A stretch of DNA of 64,000 bases from Fervidobacterium gondwanense DSM 13020 (GTDB lineage Bacteria > Thermotogota > Thermotogae > Thermotogales > Fervidobacteriaceae), in assembly GCF_900143265.1 (NCBI RefSeq), contig NZ_FRDJ01000001.1, positions 248,001 to 312,000 of the forward strand, written 5' to 3'. The notes under the pieces were generated by a model that was given only the letters and a program-made list of their open reading frames with translations, had not been told where the DNA came from and made no database searches. The translations under genes were made by a program, and so were the position numbers. Shown in pieces: positions 16,673-26,281 of this stretch; within the stretch, counting starts at the first letter, position 1, and each line of letters opens with the position of its first letter.

Positions 16673-19600
16673 ATGAGTTCTTCTTTTAAGAGAAAAATCG
16701 CAAAAGTGAAAGTTTCCGTAGCATCGCCCGATGTTGTCAGGATATGGTCAAGCGGAGAAGTTAAGAAAGCCGAGACGATCAATTACCGTACCTTTAAGCC
16801 AGAAAAAGAAGGTTTGTTCTGTGAAAGGATATTCGGACCTGTAAAAGACTACGAATGTGCTTGTGGAAAGTACAGCGGAAAGAAGTACGAAGGTACGGTT
16901 TGTGAAAAGTGTGGTGTAAGGGTCGAGTCAAAAGAAGCAAGAAGGAGAAGATTCGGTCATATAGAGCTTGCTGCACCTGTTACACACGTTTGGTATCTTA
17001 AAAACACCCCAAGTGTCATAGCGACACTTTTGGATATGACCGTAAAAGATATTGAAAACATAGTCTACTTTGGCAGCAGGCGTGTGAATGAAAGGGTCGT
17101 CATCGTAACCGATCCAAAAAATACGTTATTTGTCAAAGGTTCCATACTGAACCAAACGGAATACGAAATATATGCTAAAAAGTGGGATTTTGAAGTCTCG
17201 CCAGCATATATTGTCAAAGAACCAAGGACACCGCTTATCTCTGATATAGACGGGGAAGTCCACCTCAAGCACGAAAGAACGCACACAGACAGGGATTTAA
17301 CTTGGATCACAGTCAAGAACGTTATGCGAACTGAACTCAGGCTTTACACTGGTATGGAATTGAAAGTAAAAGACGGGGATTTTGTAAACCAAGGTGACGA
17401 GATAGTTCCAGAAAAGCACGTTAACGCAATATTTGCACCATTCGACGGAACAGTTGAAGTGGATCAGTTCTCAGAAAGTGTAACGATTAATCCTTTGCCA
17501 ACGAGTAAGAATACACCAATAACGTTCTCTTTACCTTATGGCGTAAGAGCTCTTGTCAAAAACGGAGATAAGGTAAAGAAAGGGCAGCAATTGACAACGG
17601 AAACGATACTGCCAAGGTTGATAGCACCTGTTTCCGGTACTATTAGATACAGTAAGCAACTCAATTTGAGGCCACTGGAAAATGGCTCGTATGAAGTTAT
17701 AACCACTGGTGAGCTGTACATAGAAAACGTTCAGCATACAAAGACCTATCCCGTCTTTGAAGGTGCTCTTGTCTACGTACAAGACGGTGAAACAGTAAGA
17801 GCTGGCGATGTACTGGCTGATAGATTCTTATTTGAAGATGAAAAATTAACGGCAGAGGAGTACAAGCTTTTCAGCCAGCACTACCATGGAATGTTCGTTG
17901 TTGAAGAGCAAATCGAAAACGATAAACCAATAATGGTAATTACACAAATAGACTCAGACGTTGCACAAGAAACAGGATTAACGAAAGGGCAGATAATTAC
18001 TCAACAGGACTACGAAGCATACAGCATGATATACCCTGGGAAGATAGAAGCAGAGACAGGTGCTGCCGCAATTAAGAAATTACTCCAACAGCTCGATCTC
18101 GAAGTGATGAAGGCAGAGATAGAGAACGAACTCAACAACATACCAAAGAGCAGTGTTAGGGCTAAGAAGTTATTGAAGAAATTGAAGATAGTGAAGGATC
18201 TTATCGACAGTGAAACGAAACCTGAATGGATGGTCCTCGAAGTCTTGCCAGTCGTTCCACCGGAAATCCGTCCGATGATTCAGATCGACGGTGGAAGGTT
18301 TGCAACGACTGACCTAAATGACCTTTACAGAAGAGTACTGATGAGAAACAACAGGCTCAGAAGATTGTATGAAATGAACGCACCTGAAGTTATAGTAAGA
18401 AACGAAAAGCGTATGCTTCAAGAAGCTGTCGATAATTTGATCTTCAATGGAAAGATAGGTAAGGCTTACGCAGATAGAAATGGCAGACCTTTAAAATCGC
18501 TCACAGACTTGATAAGAGGTAAGAAAGGTAGATTCAGAAGAAATCTCTTAGGTAAGCGTGTCGACTACTCCGGACGTGCTGTCATAGTCGTCGGTCCGCA
18601 CCTCAAGATACATGAGTGTGGTTTGCCAAAGAAGATGGCACTCGAGCTCTTTGAGCCATTTGTGATCGCAGAACTTTCAAAAGAAGAAAACGTTGAAGCA
18701 ACACAGACAAAAGTCAAGAAATACAGAAAAGAGCTCCAAAGAGAAGACCCGAAGGCTTGGGAAAAGCTCGAAAAAGTTATCCAAGGTAAGGTCGTCCTTC
18801 TCAACCGTGCTCCAACACTTCATAGAATGTCAATACAAGCCTTCGAACCGAAATTAATTGAAGGCAATGCTATACAGCTGCATCCGCTTGTATGTCCACC
18901 GTTTAACGCAGACTTCGATGGTGACCAGATGGCAGTCCACCTACCACTTTCACCTGCTGCACAAGCGGAAGCAAGGTTATTGATGCTTTCAAGGTACAAC
19001 ATAATCTCTCCAGCGCACGGAAAACCGATATCGATGCCAGGTAAGGATATCGTAGCTGGTGTTTACTACTTAACGATGGTCGGAAAAGACTACGACAAAA
19101 TTCAACCAGAAGAGATCAAATGGAAATTCGCAAGCTCCGAAGAAGCGGAAATAGCTTATGAATTTGGATATATAAAACTACACGAACCTTTACTAATTAA
19201 CATCGATGGCAAAGTAATAAAAACAACGTTTGGAAGGGTCATATTCAACGCCATATTGCCAGAAGAACTCAGAGACTACAACAAGACGATTGGTAAGAAC
19301 GGAATCAAGGATGTCGTGTACAAAACATTCAAAACGCACGGAATCGATAGAACAGCGGACTTGCTCGATGACATAAAAACTCTTGGTTTCCACTACGCAA
19401 CAGTATCCGGTCTTACTATAAGTTTGAAAGACTTCTTGATTTCGCCTAAGAAAGACGAAATAATAGGCGAAGCTATGAAGAAGATAGAAGAAATAGAAAG
19501 GCTCTACGAAGAAGGTCTTCTTAGCGATGATGAAAGATACAAGGAAACGATCAAGATTTGGACGAAGACTACGGATCTTGTCCAGGAAGAAACATACAAA

Positions 19601-21625
19601 TACCTCGGTGAGAATCCGTTCAACCCAGTATACATAATGGTCGATTCTGGAGCAAGAGGTAACAAAGACCAGCTTAAGCAGCTTTCAGGTATGCGCGGTC
19701 TTATGGCTGACCCATCAGGAAGAACGATCGAGATTCCAATTATCTCTAACTTCCGCGAAGGATTGTCAGTTCTTGAGTTCTTCATCAGTACGCACGGTGC
19801 AAGAAAGGGATCCGCAGACACGGCATTGAGGACAAGTTCTGCAGGATATCTTACAAGAAGGCTCGTGGATGTTGTTCAAAGTGTCGTCGTCTCACAACCT
19901 GACTGTGGTACTCACGAAGGCGTTAGAGCTTCCAAGATGAAGAGCTCTGACAACTTCGTAGTTGAAAAGATCGAAGACTTCATATTCGGCAGATTACTCG
20001 CAAAACCTGTTTATGATCCAGGTACGGGTGACGTACTCGTTAATCCTGAAACAGGAAAAGTGTATGTCAAAGATACTGTTATCTATGATGAAGATGCTAA
20101 GTTCCTTTCAAATTACAAGAAGCGCGTGCCAGTTGCTGAAGAAAGAATCTTAGATTTGACAAAGGTAGAATTGCCTGAGGTATATGCTGAGCTCGCAGAA
20201 GATGTCGATCTGGGTTCTGAAACGTTAGTTAGCGAAACAGAAATTGACTGGGAAGTAATAAAGAAACTTAGAGAAGCGAATGTAAAATCCGTAAAGATAA
20301 GACTCTATCCAATCGTTGGAAACGTCGTTGCAGAAGAAATCATATGGGATAAAGATAGAAAGAGACAATTAGCTGTTGAAGAGGAACAAATCGATTCGAA
20401 CCTTGCAAAATTGCTCGCAGAAAACAACATCGAAAGCATAGTTGTTAGGCCGGAGATATACGTCAGGTCACCACTTACATGTGAGTCAGAGCATGGCATT
20501 TGTGCTAAGTGTTACGGATTGGACCTTTCAAACCACAAAGTTGTGAACGTTGGCGAATCAGTAGGTATCATCGCTGCACAATCAATCGGTGAACCAGGTA
20601 CACAGCTCACAATGAGAACTTTCCACACTGGTGGTATCGCAACAACAGCAGACATCACGCAAGGTTTGCCAAGGGTCGAAGAGCTATTCGAAGCTCGAAA
20701 GAAGACAAAGGATCCAGAAGGTATATTCTCCAAAGTAAAAGGTACAGTTGTCGACATCTCTCAAGACGAACCAAAGAAGATATACGTACAAGACGAACTT
20801 GGATCCATACATGAATACGTTGTACCTTCAAGAGTGAGAATTAACGTAACCGTTGGGCAAAAAGTTCTCCCTGGTCAGTCACTTACAAGCGGCTCACTCA
20901 AGGTGAGAAGGATACTTGAAGAACTTGGTGTTGAAGACACAGCAACGTATCTGCTTAAAGAAATCAAGAAGGTTTACGTACAACAAGGTGTCGATATTCA
21001 CGACAAACACTTTGAGCTTATAATCAAACAGATGCTCAACAAGGTCGAAGTCATCGAGTCCGGTGACACCGACTTCTTGCCAGGTGATCTTGTGCCAATC
21101 GCTCTGATCAACAAAGTGAACAAGGAAATCATGGAAAACAACGCAAAGATAGAGCTTAACAGAAAGAGACTCATTGAAAAAACTATAGCAAGGCACATAT
21201 TAATAAAGAACGAAGAAGGCATTGTCGAAGAAATAGCCAAAGAAGGCGATGAGGTGACGGAAGAACTGCTCGAAAAACTCATCAACTTCGGAGTAAAAGA
21301 GGTTGTTGTACTAAACCATGACAAAGAGAAAGAAGTATACCAGATACTTCCAAAAGAAACAGCAAAATACAGAAGGAAATTGCTCAGAATCACACAAGCA
21401 TCGCTTGAATACGAAGGCTGGCTGAGTGCGGCAAGTTTCCAGCAGACACAACAGGTCCTTACCGATGCGGCAATCAAAGGTGCGTTAGACACGCTAAGAG
21501 GTCTCAAAGAAAACGTCATCGTAGGACAGCTGATACCAGCAGGTACAGGATTTGAAATCTTCGCAAACGTCCAGTATGAGGAAACACCAAGACATGCAAA
21601 AGAAGAAAAGGAAAAATTAGCATGA
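16673..21625 (+). CDS. rpoC: RNA polymerase beta-prime subunit
   Basis: 1650 aa, much longer than the 1400 aa of E. coli, as in other Thermotogae. N-terminal zinc site [20 protein letters not shown] (about 61-84). A large insertion of roughly 350 residues then separates it from the conserved core. Similar large insertions are known in Thermus and Thermotoga. The catalytic loop NADFDGD at 745-751 is intact. The second zinc site is [13 protein letters not shown], and the trigger-loop and jaw regions follow. ATG at 16673 after GAGGAGGG. An overlapping ATG at 16669 gives only a 6-codon frame. It is separated from rpoB by 110 bases with no terminator, so it is co-transcribed. Confidence 0.97.
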   Translation: MSSSFKRKIAKVKVSVASPDVVRIWSSGEVKKAETINYRTFKPEKEGLFCERIFGPVKDYECACGKYSGKKYEGTVCEKCGVRVESKEARRRRFGHIELAAPVTHVWYLKNTPSVIATLLDMTVKDIENIVYFGSRRVNERVVIVTDPKNTLFVKGSILNQTEYEIYAKKWDFEVSPAYIVKEPRTPLISDIDGEVHLKHERTHTDRDLTWITVKNVMRTELRLYTGMELKVKDGDFVNQGDEIVPEKHVNAIFAPFDGTVEVDQFSESVTINPLPTSKNTPITFSLPYGVRALVKNGDKVKKGQQLTTETILPRLIAPVSGTIRYSKQLNLRPLENGSYEVITTGELYIENVQHTKTYPVFEGALVYVQDGETVRAGDVLADRFLFEDEKLTAEEYKLFSQHYHGMFVVEEQIENDKPIMVITQIDSDVAQETGLTKGQIITQQDYEAYSMIYPGKIEAETGAAAIKKLLQQLDLEVMKAEIENELNNIPKSSVRAKKLLKKLKIVKDLIDSETKPEWMVLEVLPVVPPEIRPMIQIDGGRFATTDLNDLYRRVLMRNNRLRRLYEMNAPEVIVRNEKRMLQEAVDNLIFNGKIGKAYADRNGRPLKSLTDLIRGKKGRFRRNLLGKRVDYSGRAVIVVGPHLKIHECGLPKKMALELFEPFVIAELSKEENVEATQTKVKKYRKELQREDPKAWEKLEKVIQGKVVLLNRAPTLHRMSIQAFEPKLIEGNAIQLHPLVCPPFNADFDGDQMAVHLPLSPAAQAEARLLMLSRYNIISPAHGKPISMPGKDIVAGVYYLTMVGKDYDKIQPEEIKWKFASSEEAEIAYEFGYIKLHEPLLINIDGKVIKTTFGRVIFNAILPEELRDYNKTIGKNGIKDVVYKTFKTHGIDRTADLLDDIKTLGFHYATVSGLTISLKDFLISPKKDEIIGEAMKKIEEIERLYEEGLLSDDERYKETIKIWTKTTDLVQEETYKYLGENPFNPVYIMVDSGARGNKDQLKQLSGMRGLMADPSGRTIEIPIISNFREGLSVLEFFISTHGARKGSADTALRTSSAGYLTRRLVDVVQSVVVSQPDCGTHEGVRASKMKSSDNFVVEKIEDFIFGRLLAKPVYDPGTGDVLVNPETGKVYVKDTVIYDEDAKFLSNYKKRVPVAEERILDLTKVELPEVYAELAEDVDLGSETLVSETEIDWEVIKKLREANVKSVKIRLYPIVGNVVAEEIIWDKDRKRQLAVEEEQIDSNLAKLLAENNIESIVVRPEIYVRSPLTCESEHGICAKCYGLDLSNHKVVNVGESVGIIAAQSIGEPGTQLTMRTFHTGGIATTADITQGLPRVEELFEARKKTKDPEGIFSKVKGTVVDISQDEPKKIYVQDELGSIHEYVVPSRVRINVTVGQKVLPGQSLTSGSLKVRRILEELGVEDTATYLLKEIKKVYVQQGVDIHDKHFELIIKQMLNKVEVIESGDTDFLPGDLVPIALINKVNKEIMENNAKIELNRKRLIEKTIARHILIKNEEGIVEEIAKEGDEVTEELLEKLINFGVKEVVVLNHDKEKEVYQILPKETAKYRRKLLRITQASLEYEGWLSAASFQQTQQVLTDAAIKGALDTLRGLKENVIVGQLIPAGTGFEIFANVQYEETPRHAKEEKEKLA

Positions 21626-21672
21626 TTGACACAACAACTTTCGAAGAAATTTTAGAGCAAAAAATTAAAATT

Positions 21673-21706
21673 AAGCGGTACCCAGCAGGGTACCGCTTTT
21701 GCTCAT
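21673..21706. terminator. Terminator between rpoC and convergent queD
   Basis: 11-bp perfect stem AAGCGGTACCC (21673-21683) and GGGTACCGCTT (21688-21698) with loop AGCA, followed by TTGCTCATTTTC. On the minus strand it is followed by AATTTTAATTTT, so it can serve both converging operons. Confidence 0.9.
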
Positions 21707-22068
21707 TTTCTATAAATTACAAAAGAAGTTGGCGTTTCCCATAGTCTTATTTCTGAGAGTTTGTACCTTTCATTGCTCAGATGTGGTTCAAGCTTTTTCC
21801 ATATCCACTCAGCAATATTCTCGGCACTTGGCTGAGGGATTATCTCATTTATGTACGCATGGTCAAGATAGTTCAGCACTTCTCTCTTAACAATTTCCTT
21901 AAGCTCGACAAAATCAATTACCATACCCTCTCTGTCTTTTTCACCACACACCATGATTTGAAGTTTGTAAGTATGCCCATGCAATTTCTCACATTTTCCG
22001 TGATACTCAACTAAATTATGTGCAGCATCGAAAGTGAATTCTTTAACCACGCACAACATAATGTCCAT
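21703..22068 (-). CDS. queD: 6-carboxy-tetrahydropterin synthase (QueD/PTPS family)
   Basis: 121 aa. Converts dihydroneopterin triphosphate to 6-carboxy-tetrahydropterin, the first committed step toward queuosine. Zinc-binding histidines are in DAAHNL (about 14-19) and the LHGHTYKLQ motif (about 29-37). The nearby Cys26 fits the catalytic cysteine of the C-x3-HGH pattern. SAENIAEWIW and the final WETPTSFVIY are family features with the conserved Glu. The start is ATG 22068 or the in-frame ATG 22059; AAAGGGTGG upstream fits both imperfectly. It overlaps the end of the oxidoreductase gene by 26 bases. No other queuosine gene (queC, queE, queF) is in the window. Confidence 0.9.
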   Translation of the reverse strand: MDIMLCVVKEFTFDAAHNLVEYHGKCEKLHGHTYKLQIMVCGEKDREGMVIDFVELKEIVKREVLNYLDHAYINEIIPQPSAENIAEWIWKKLEPHLSNERYKLSEIRLWETPTSFVIYRK

Positions 22069-23143
22069 TCCACCCTTTCATTATGTTCGTATCGAACTCG
22101 AACGGGAATTTAACAGGTGCATTCTCAAGTGCCGATTTGTAAATTGCGAGGACTATCTCTACTGCCTTTCTTCCTTCTCTTCCCGGTATTTTCGGTTCCC
22201 TATTGTATACAATAGACTCGTAGAAGTCTCTGTAAAGCGGAACGTGTCCTGAACCGTAAACTGTGTCTGGATCGGGTAGTTCCATAAAAGGATGAGAATT
22301 TTCATCTGGGAATTTCCAGACTTGTATTCTATTTACAGCGAGCCCGCCTATAACAACGGTACCGTACTCGCCAAAGATAGACAACGTCTCTTCAAGATTG
22401 CGCGGGTAGATTGTCGATGTTCCTTCTATGATTCCAACACTGCCATTTTTGAACTTTATGATAGCACCGCCGAAGTCTTCAGCTTCAATGTACGGGTGCT
22501 GGAAGTTGCGAATAACACCGTAGACCTCTTCAATTTCACCACCGAGCATCCATTGTAGAAGGTCGATGTTGTGTGTGCATTGATTCATCAGAGAACCGCC
22601 ATCAAGTTGCCAAGTCCCCCTCCAGTTAGCCTGTTCATAATAATTCTTATCTCTATTCCAGCGTATATTTGCAATACCATAGTTTATCTTCCCAAAAGAC
22701 CCATTTTCGACCTTTTTCCTCAACTCTTGTATCGGAGGGTTAAACCTATTCTGGAAACACACTCCTAACTTCACATTCTTATTCTGTGCAGTTTCTATCA
22801 TCTCATCGATGTGCTTTGTCGACAAAGCCATAGGTTTCTCTACAAGTACGTTTATTCCTTTTTTGAGGAACTCCATCGAAATCTCGTAGTGATAACCGCT
22901 CTCCGTTGCTATCGCGACAAAATCTATCTCTTCATTATCTAATATCTTTGTATAATCGGTGTATATTCTTGGTTCGTATCCGAGAACATTCTTAACCTTC
23001 TCAGCGCACGCTTGCGCTTTTTCGGGTACGATATCACAAAAAGCAACAGCCTCAATGATATCAGCATTTTTCACTATCGCTTCGACATGTTTCGAAGAAC
23101 CTATCCTTCCGCATCCTATAAGCGCCATCTTTAGCTTTCTCAT
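22043..23143 (-). CDS. Gfo/Idh/MocA family NAD(P)-dependent oxidoreductase
   Basis: 366 aa. N-terminal Rossmann fold with GCGRIG (about 10-15) for NAD(P), FCDIVPEKA at the second strand, the family motif VLVEKPMAL (about 93-101) with its catalytic-site Lys, and the C-terminal alpha/beta domain beginning near GVCFQNRFNPP. NQCTHNIDLLQWMLG carries the conserved Asp and His. Members oxidise or reduce sugars, inositols or sugar nucleotides; the substrate cannot be read from sequence. ATG at 23143 follows GGAGGAAGGTGGAG. It has its own promoter and is first in the operon ahead of queD. Close coupling to a tetrahydropterin synthase is unusual and may be coincidental. Confidence 0.9.
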   Translation of the reverse strand: MRKLKMALIGCGRIGSSKHVEAIVKNADIIEAVAFCDIVPEKAQACAEKVKNVLGYEPRIYTDYTKILDNEEIDFVAIATESGYHYEISMEFLKKGINVLVEKPMALSTKHIDEMIETAQNKNVKLGVCFQNRFNPPIQELRKKVENGSFGKINYGIANIRWNRDKNYYEQANWRGTWQLDGGSLMNQCTHNIDLLQWMLGGEIEEVYGVIRNFQHPYIEAEDFGGAIIKFKNGSVGIIEGTSTIYPRNLEETLSIFGEYGTVVIGGLAVNRIQVWKFPDENSHPFMELPDPDTVYGSGHVPLYRDFYESIVYNREPKIPGREGRKAVEIVLAIYKSALENAPVKFPFEFDTNIMKGWNGHYVVRG

Positions 23144-23192
23144 TACTCCACCTTCCTCCAGTGCATACTCTCAGTGCATCTTTTCACGTTTT

Positions 23193-23209
23193 TTCATTCA
23201 CTGAATGAA
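23193..23209. repeat. Inverted repeat in the oxidoreductase leader
   Basis: TTCATTC (23193-23199), three bases, GAATGAA (23203-23209). It lies just downstream of the predicted transcription start (about 23215) of the Gfo/Idh gene, a classic operator position. A direct repeat GTGCAT at 23161 and 23175 lies closer to the start codon. Confidence 0.4.
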
Positions 23210-23221
23210 TTGATTAACTAA

Positions 23222-23249
23222 ATTATACCACAAAAGGCGGAGCGTTCAA
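23222..23249 (-). promoter_or_regulatory. Promoter of the Gfo/Idh-queD operon
   Basis: Minus strand: TTGAAC (23244-23249), 16-base spacer, TATAAT (23222-23227) preceded by TGg, an extended -10. The -35 box lies inside the stem-loop that terminates rsmG, so terminator and promoter share bases. Confidence 0.6.
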
Positions 23250-23283
23250 TATTCCAAACTTTGCTTTGAATAGCTCCGCCTTC
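23228..23283 (-). terminator. Terminator after rsmG
   Basis: 10-bp stem AAGGCGGAGC (23234-23243) and GCTCCGCCTT (23273-23282), with an inner TTCAA/TTGAA pairing. On the minus strand it is followed by TTGTGG after CCTTTT. Confidence 0.8.
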
Positions 23284-23302
23284 GATAATTTGTCGATTTT
23301 TA

Positions 23303-23944
23303 TTATCTTATCGGTCTTTTTTCTGGAATTCCAACCTTCCTTGGGTATTTCTCCGGAGTCTTATCAAATTTTTCAAACACAATTAGGAATCTGTCCTTAC
23401 CTTTTATAGTATATTTTCTCACTTCCGAGAGCTTGACGCCAAGTTCCTTCATTGCGTTCACAGATTGACCGAGTTCTTCCGTATACCCTGGACCTTTGTA
23501 CAGCAATATCTTTCCACCGACTTTTACATACGGAGCTGTTAATTCAAGTACCGTTGCTATTTTCGAGACAGCCCTCGAAACCGCGCTGTCAAAATATTCT
23601 CTGTACGGTCCTTTGTCCTTTAGTTCCTCAGCTCTTATGCACAAGAACTCCAAGTTCTCTATCTTTAGTTCTTCACATTTATTCTTTACGTATTCTATTT
23701 TCTTGCAGACACTATCTATCAAAAAGCCGGATGCTCCGAATTCTATGGCCAAAAATACACCGGGCACCCCACCACCAGTGCCAACGTCTATGAACTTCTG
23801 TCCCAAGTCCTCCGCCTTCATGGGAAGTGTTGAATCTATGTAGAGAAAATGATAAGCCTCTTCAAAATTATCGTACCCAACAAGATTTATTGGCGAACTA
23901 ATCAATGTTTCTATGTACCGTTTTACAAGCTCCTGCTTTTCCAT
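23303..23944 (-). CDS. rsmG: 16S rRNA m7G527 methyltransferase RsmG (GidB)
   Basis: 213 aa. Adds the N7-methyl group to G527 of 16S rRNA in the streptomycin-binding region. SAM-binding motif FIDVGTGGGVPGVFLAI (about 50-66), LIDSVCKKIEYV at the second strand, the SRAVSKIA segment, YKGPGY, and the typical C-terminal RKYTIKGKDRFLIVFEK plus YPRKVGIPEKRPI. The ATG at 23944 follows AAGGTGG. Its first 47 bases overlap the 3' end of the glycosyltransferase gene, which is long for an overlap and implies coupling. The usual gidA neighbour is absent. Confidence 0.95.
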   Translation of the reverse strand: MEKQELVKRYIETLISSPINLVGYDNFEEAYHFLYIDSTLPMKAEDLGQKFIDVGTGGGVPGVFLAIEFGASGFLIDSVCKKIEYVKNKCEELKIENLEFLCIRAEELKDKGPYREYFDSAVSRAVSKIATVLELTAPYVKVGGKILLYKGPGYTEELGQSVNAMKELGVKLSEVRKYTIKGKDRFLIVFEKFDKTPEKYPRKVGIPEKRPIR

Positions 23945-24641
23945 CGAGGACCACCTTAAAGTAGAATTTCATAACGTCAACGGGAACCCTTGAACGAGAA
24001 ATAGGCTCTGTGAGCCATCTATAAAACCATTCAAGTCTCATCTTCTGAAAAAAGACTGGTGCACGTTTTTTAACACCAGCAATGACATCAAAGCTTCCGC
24101 CAACACCCATTGCCAACTTAAAGGGTAGATGCATGTGCTGTGCAATCCACAATTCTTGCCTCGGTGCCCCCATACCGACGAAGAGCAAGTCTGGCTTCAA
24201 CTTTTGTATTTCTTTGGCTGGTGTTTGGTCTTCAAAATATCCGTGGTGATATCCTACGATCTTAACTCCGCGCTTTTTTAATATGTCAGCAGCTTTTTTC
24301 ACAACGTCAGGCTTTGCACCCAGAAGATAAACGGTCCAGTTCCTCTTAACAGCCTCATCGCAAAGGTAATCCATTGTATCTATTCCAGGAATCCTATCAC
24401 TTTTTATATTGCAGTGTTTCTTAATAGCCCAAACTATTCCAGCACCGTCTGGTAAATGGAAGTCCGCTTTTCTTAAGGCTTTCATGTAATCTGGAATCTG
24501 CTCGGCTCTCAAGAATATCTGGCTGTTCAGTGTGACTATGAAGAGCTTTTTACCATTCTCAATTTGTTCAATAAGGTAGTTCCTGACTTCATCAGCTTTT
24601 CCACAAAGTATGGGATAGTTGTAGAACTTAATCTCTGTCAA
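23898..24641 (-). CDS. WecG/TagA/CpsF family N-acetyl-hexosaminyl transferase
   Basis: 247 aa. The family transfers ManNAc or a related sugar from UDP to a lipid-linked GlcNAc during cell-surface polymer synthesis. Seen: IVTLNSQIF with the conserved Asn, FHLPDGAGIVWA with the catalytic Asp, IPGIDTMDYL, VYLLGAKPDVVKKAA, LLFVGMGAPRQELWI, and the C-terminal GVGGSFDVIAG...RAP....LEWFYRWLTEP. The last 30 residues are basic and could contact the membrane. It is the first gene of this minus operon. The start ATG has GGTGGTGAAAACTTG upstream. No other polysaccharide gene is close by. Confidence 0.92.
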   Translation of the reverse strand: MTEIKFYNYPILCGKADEVRNYLIEQIENGKKLFIVTLNSQIFLRAEQIPDYMKALRKADFHLPDGAGIVWAIKKHCNIKSDRIPGIDTMDYLCDEAVKRNWTVYLLGAKPDVVKKAADILKKRGVKIVGYHHGYFEDQTPAKEIQKLKPDLLFVGMGAPRQELWIAQHMHLPFKLAMGVGGSFDVIAGVKKRAPVFFQKMRLEWFYRWLTEPISRSRVPVDVMKFYFKVVLDGKAGACKTVHRNID

Positions 24642-24788
24642 GTTTTCACCACCGCTTATCTATGAAATACTGTAATTTCACAGTTTTTTTAGCCTTTAAT
24701 ACCAGTCTAAGTTATTTTACCATAAATTGTGAATGATTAAAAGAAAAAATAAAAAAGGAGATCAGTTTGTACTGACAGAAAATGAAGC

Positions 24789-24828
24789 CCCGCAAGCCAA
24801 TCTCCTTTAGAGGATTGGTAAGGGGCTT
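24789..24828 (+). repeat. Left-end hairpin of the TnpB element
   Basis: Two-part stem: AGCCCC (24786-24791) with GGGGCT (24822-24827), and inside it CCAATC (24797-24802) with GATTGG (24813-24818). The inner 22 bases match the right-end hairpin at 26103-26124 at 18 positions. Confidence 0.7.
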
Positions 24829-24847
24829 AATTAATGAGCAATACCTT

Positions 24848-24856
24848 TGGTATAAT
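24848..24856 (+). promoter_or_regulatory. Extended -10 box upstream of tnpB
   Basis: TGgTATAAT, 25 bases before the tnpB ATG; no good -35 is seen. The ribosome-binding site is AGAAGGTGAG. Confidence 0.45.
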
Positions 24857-24880
24857 TCTTGTAGAAGGTGAGAACAAGGA

Positions 24881-26098
24881 ATGTCGGAATGCCATGTTAG
24901 AACATACAAGTTGGCTGTTCCGTCTGAGCTAAATGCCATCTGTGAAAGACTAAACAAAGAAGCAGCAAGAATATACAACAAAACCATGTCGTTAATCAGA
25001 AAAGTTAAAAATAAAAAAGGCTTTTGGCTTTCAGAAGGCACTGTTCAAAAGTATATCCTTAGATGGTACGAAGGCATCGATATGCATACTCACTCAAAGC
25101 AAGCTATAATGCAAAGGTATTTCCAAGCTTTGAGGAGCTATTTTGCAAACATCAAATCAAATCCAAATGCTAAACCACCTTACAAACGAAGAAGATACGT
25201 TCCATTCGTTTGGAAGTCGACAGCAATCAAGCTATTAGAAGATGGAACACTCAGACTGTCTATGGGCGGGAAAGCTGAGCCATTGGAGATTAAAACAAAC
25301 CTGTTGCCAAGCACAATTATCAAACAAGCAACGCTTGTGTACGATTCTTGTAGGTATTATCTCCACCTTGCGATAGAGGTGGAGAAGCAAGAGCAGGCAG
25401 GCTCGAAGGTAATGGCTGTAGACCTTGGAGTACTCCGTCCCATCACAACTTTCGATGGTGAGCAAGTTGTTATCTACAGCGGTGGTGCACTTAACAGTGT
25501 TCTGAGATATCGCAACAAAGAATATGCCAAATTTCAGCAGATGCTCAGTAAATGCAAAGAAGGTTCGAAACGATACAAGAAACTCAACAGAGCTAAAAGG
25601 AATATGCTCAGAAAGACAAGCAACCAAATAAAAGACATCATGCACAAAATCACGAGCCATTTCATAGGGATGTGTCTTAAGAAAAACGTTGGAACTATCG
25701 TACTTGGCGAATTAACAAATATACGTGAGAATGTAGAAGGAAACGACAATGCGAGGCAAAAGATTCACCAGTGGCAGTTTAGGAAACTAACGCAGATGAT
25801 TGAGCATAAAGCTGAGTTATTTGGCATCTCAGTTATCAAAATCTCAGAAGCATACACAAGCAAGACATGTCCAGTTTGCGGAACACAGAATAAGCCAAAT
25901 GGAAGAAACTACAGATGTCAATCTTGTGGCTTTGAATACCATCGGGACGGAGTAGGAGCGATAAATATCTACAAAAGGTATCTGGGAGACATCCCAGTAG
26001 TTGAGAGATTGGCCTCCTCCGTGGGTGTAAGATACAATCCACACCTACGTGGCCATGAGTTTAACACGAGCCCATGGAGGGTAGCCATGAGCTACTAA
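24881..26098 (+). CDS. tnpB: RNA-guided endonuclease TnpB (IS605 OrfB)
   Basis: 405 aa, typical TnpB length. The RuvC-like active site is complete: Asp181 (VMAVDLGVLRP), Glu277 (IVLGELTNI) and Asp356 (YHRDGVGAINIYKR). The zinc finger is complete: C330-C333 (CPVCG) and C346-C349 (CQSCG). The N-terminal half carries the basic RNA- and DNA-binding domain (KPPYKRRRYVPF). TnpB proteins use an RNA made from the 3' end of their own element to cut DNA next to a short motif and so keep the element at its site. All catalytic residues being present suggests a functional nuclease. ATG at 24881 after GAAGGTGAGAACAAGG. Confidence 0.95.
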   Translation: MSECHVRTYKLAVPSELNAICERLNKEAARIYNKTMSLIRKVKNKKGFWLSEGTVQKYILRWYEGIDMHTHSKQAIMQRYFQALRSYFANIKSNPNAKPPYKRRRYVPFVWKSTAIKLLEDGTLRLSMGGKAEPLEIKTNLLPSTIIKQATLVYDSCRYYLHLAIEVEKQEQAGSKVMAVDLGVLRPITTFDGEQVVIYSGGALNSVLRYRNKEYAKFQQMLSKCKEGSKRYKKLNRAKRNMLRKTSNQIKDIMHKITSHFIGMCLKKNVGTIVLGELTNIRENVEGNDNARQKIHQWQFRKLTQMIEHKAELFGISVIKISEAYTSKTCPVCGTQNKPNGRNYRCQSCGFEYHRDGVGAINIYKRYLGDIPVVERLASSVGVRYNPHLRGHEFNTSPWRVAMSY

Positions 26099-26136
26099 GA
26101 ATCCCATCCCCTTCAGGGGATTGGGAGTGGGTCAAC
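25985..26136 (+). ncRNA. Probable omega RNA (reRNA) of TnpB
   Basis: By analogy with characterised TnpB systems the guide RNA scaffold spans the end of tnpB and the right end of the element. A strong hairpin TCCC.TCCCC/GGGGA.GGGA is present at 26102-26126, just before the presumed end. The guide would be the flanking bases from about 26137 onward. Extent is inferred; no promoter is visible. Confidence 0.4.
26103..26124 (+). repeat. Right-end hairpin of the TnpB element
   Basis: CCCATCCCC, TTCA loop, GGGGATtGG. It is an imperfect direct copy of the left-end hairpin (18 of 22 bases). Confidence 0.75.
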
Positions 26137-26156
26137 TCCTGCGCTTGTTCCTCAAC

Positions 26157-26241
26157 TGGTGCCGAGGGCGGGATTTGAACCCGCACGGGAAACCCCACAT
26201 GATCCTGAGTCATGCGCGTCTGCCAATTCCGCCACCTCGGC
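26157..26241 (-). tRNA. tRNA-Leu (anticodon CAG)
   Basis: 85 bases including an encoded CCA. Acceptor stem GCCGAGG/CCTCGGC, D-arm GCGGAATTGGCAGACGC, anticodon stem CATGA/TCATG with loop CTCAGGA (anticodon CAG), a long variable arm (GGGGTTTCCC type) of class II tRNAs, T-arm GCGGGTTCAAATCCCGC, discriminator A. Reads CUG codons. Confidence 0.97.
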
Positions 26242-26281
26242 ATAACCATCGGCATAATCAAAATCTGATTTTTGCACAAGT

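Larger units (their letters stand above)
24750..26136 (+). mobile_element. IS200/IS605-type element carrying only tnpB
   Basis: One TnpB gene flanked by subterminal hairpins and no TnpA (Y1 transposase), so the element must be moved in trans if it moves at all. Boundaries are approximate: left end somewhere in 24725-24760, right end near GTCAAC (26131-26136). It sits between wecG and tRNA-Leu(CAG), 21 bases from the tRNA 3' end. There is no target duplication, as expected for this family. Gene orientation is opposite to the neighbours. Confidence 0.8.

Noticed and set aside
20998-21519. 173-codon minus-strand frame opposite rpoC
   Set aside because: Serine-rich shadow of a Glu/Lys-rich coding strand; rpoC is certain here.
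24781-26124. CRISPR-like array suggested by repeated hairpins
   Set aside because: Only two copies, one at each end of a TnpB gene; no spacer-repeat series exists in the window.
26061-26279. 72-codon minus-strand frame
   Set aside because: It runs through tRNA-Leu and the element's right end.
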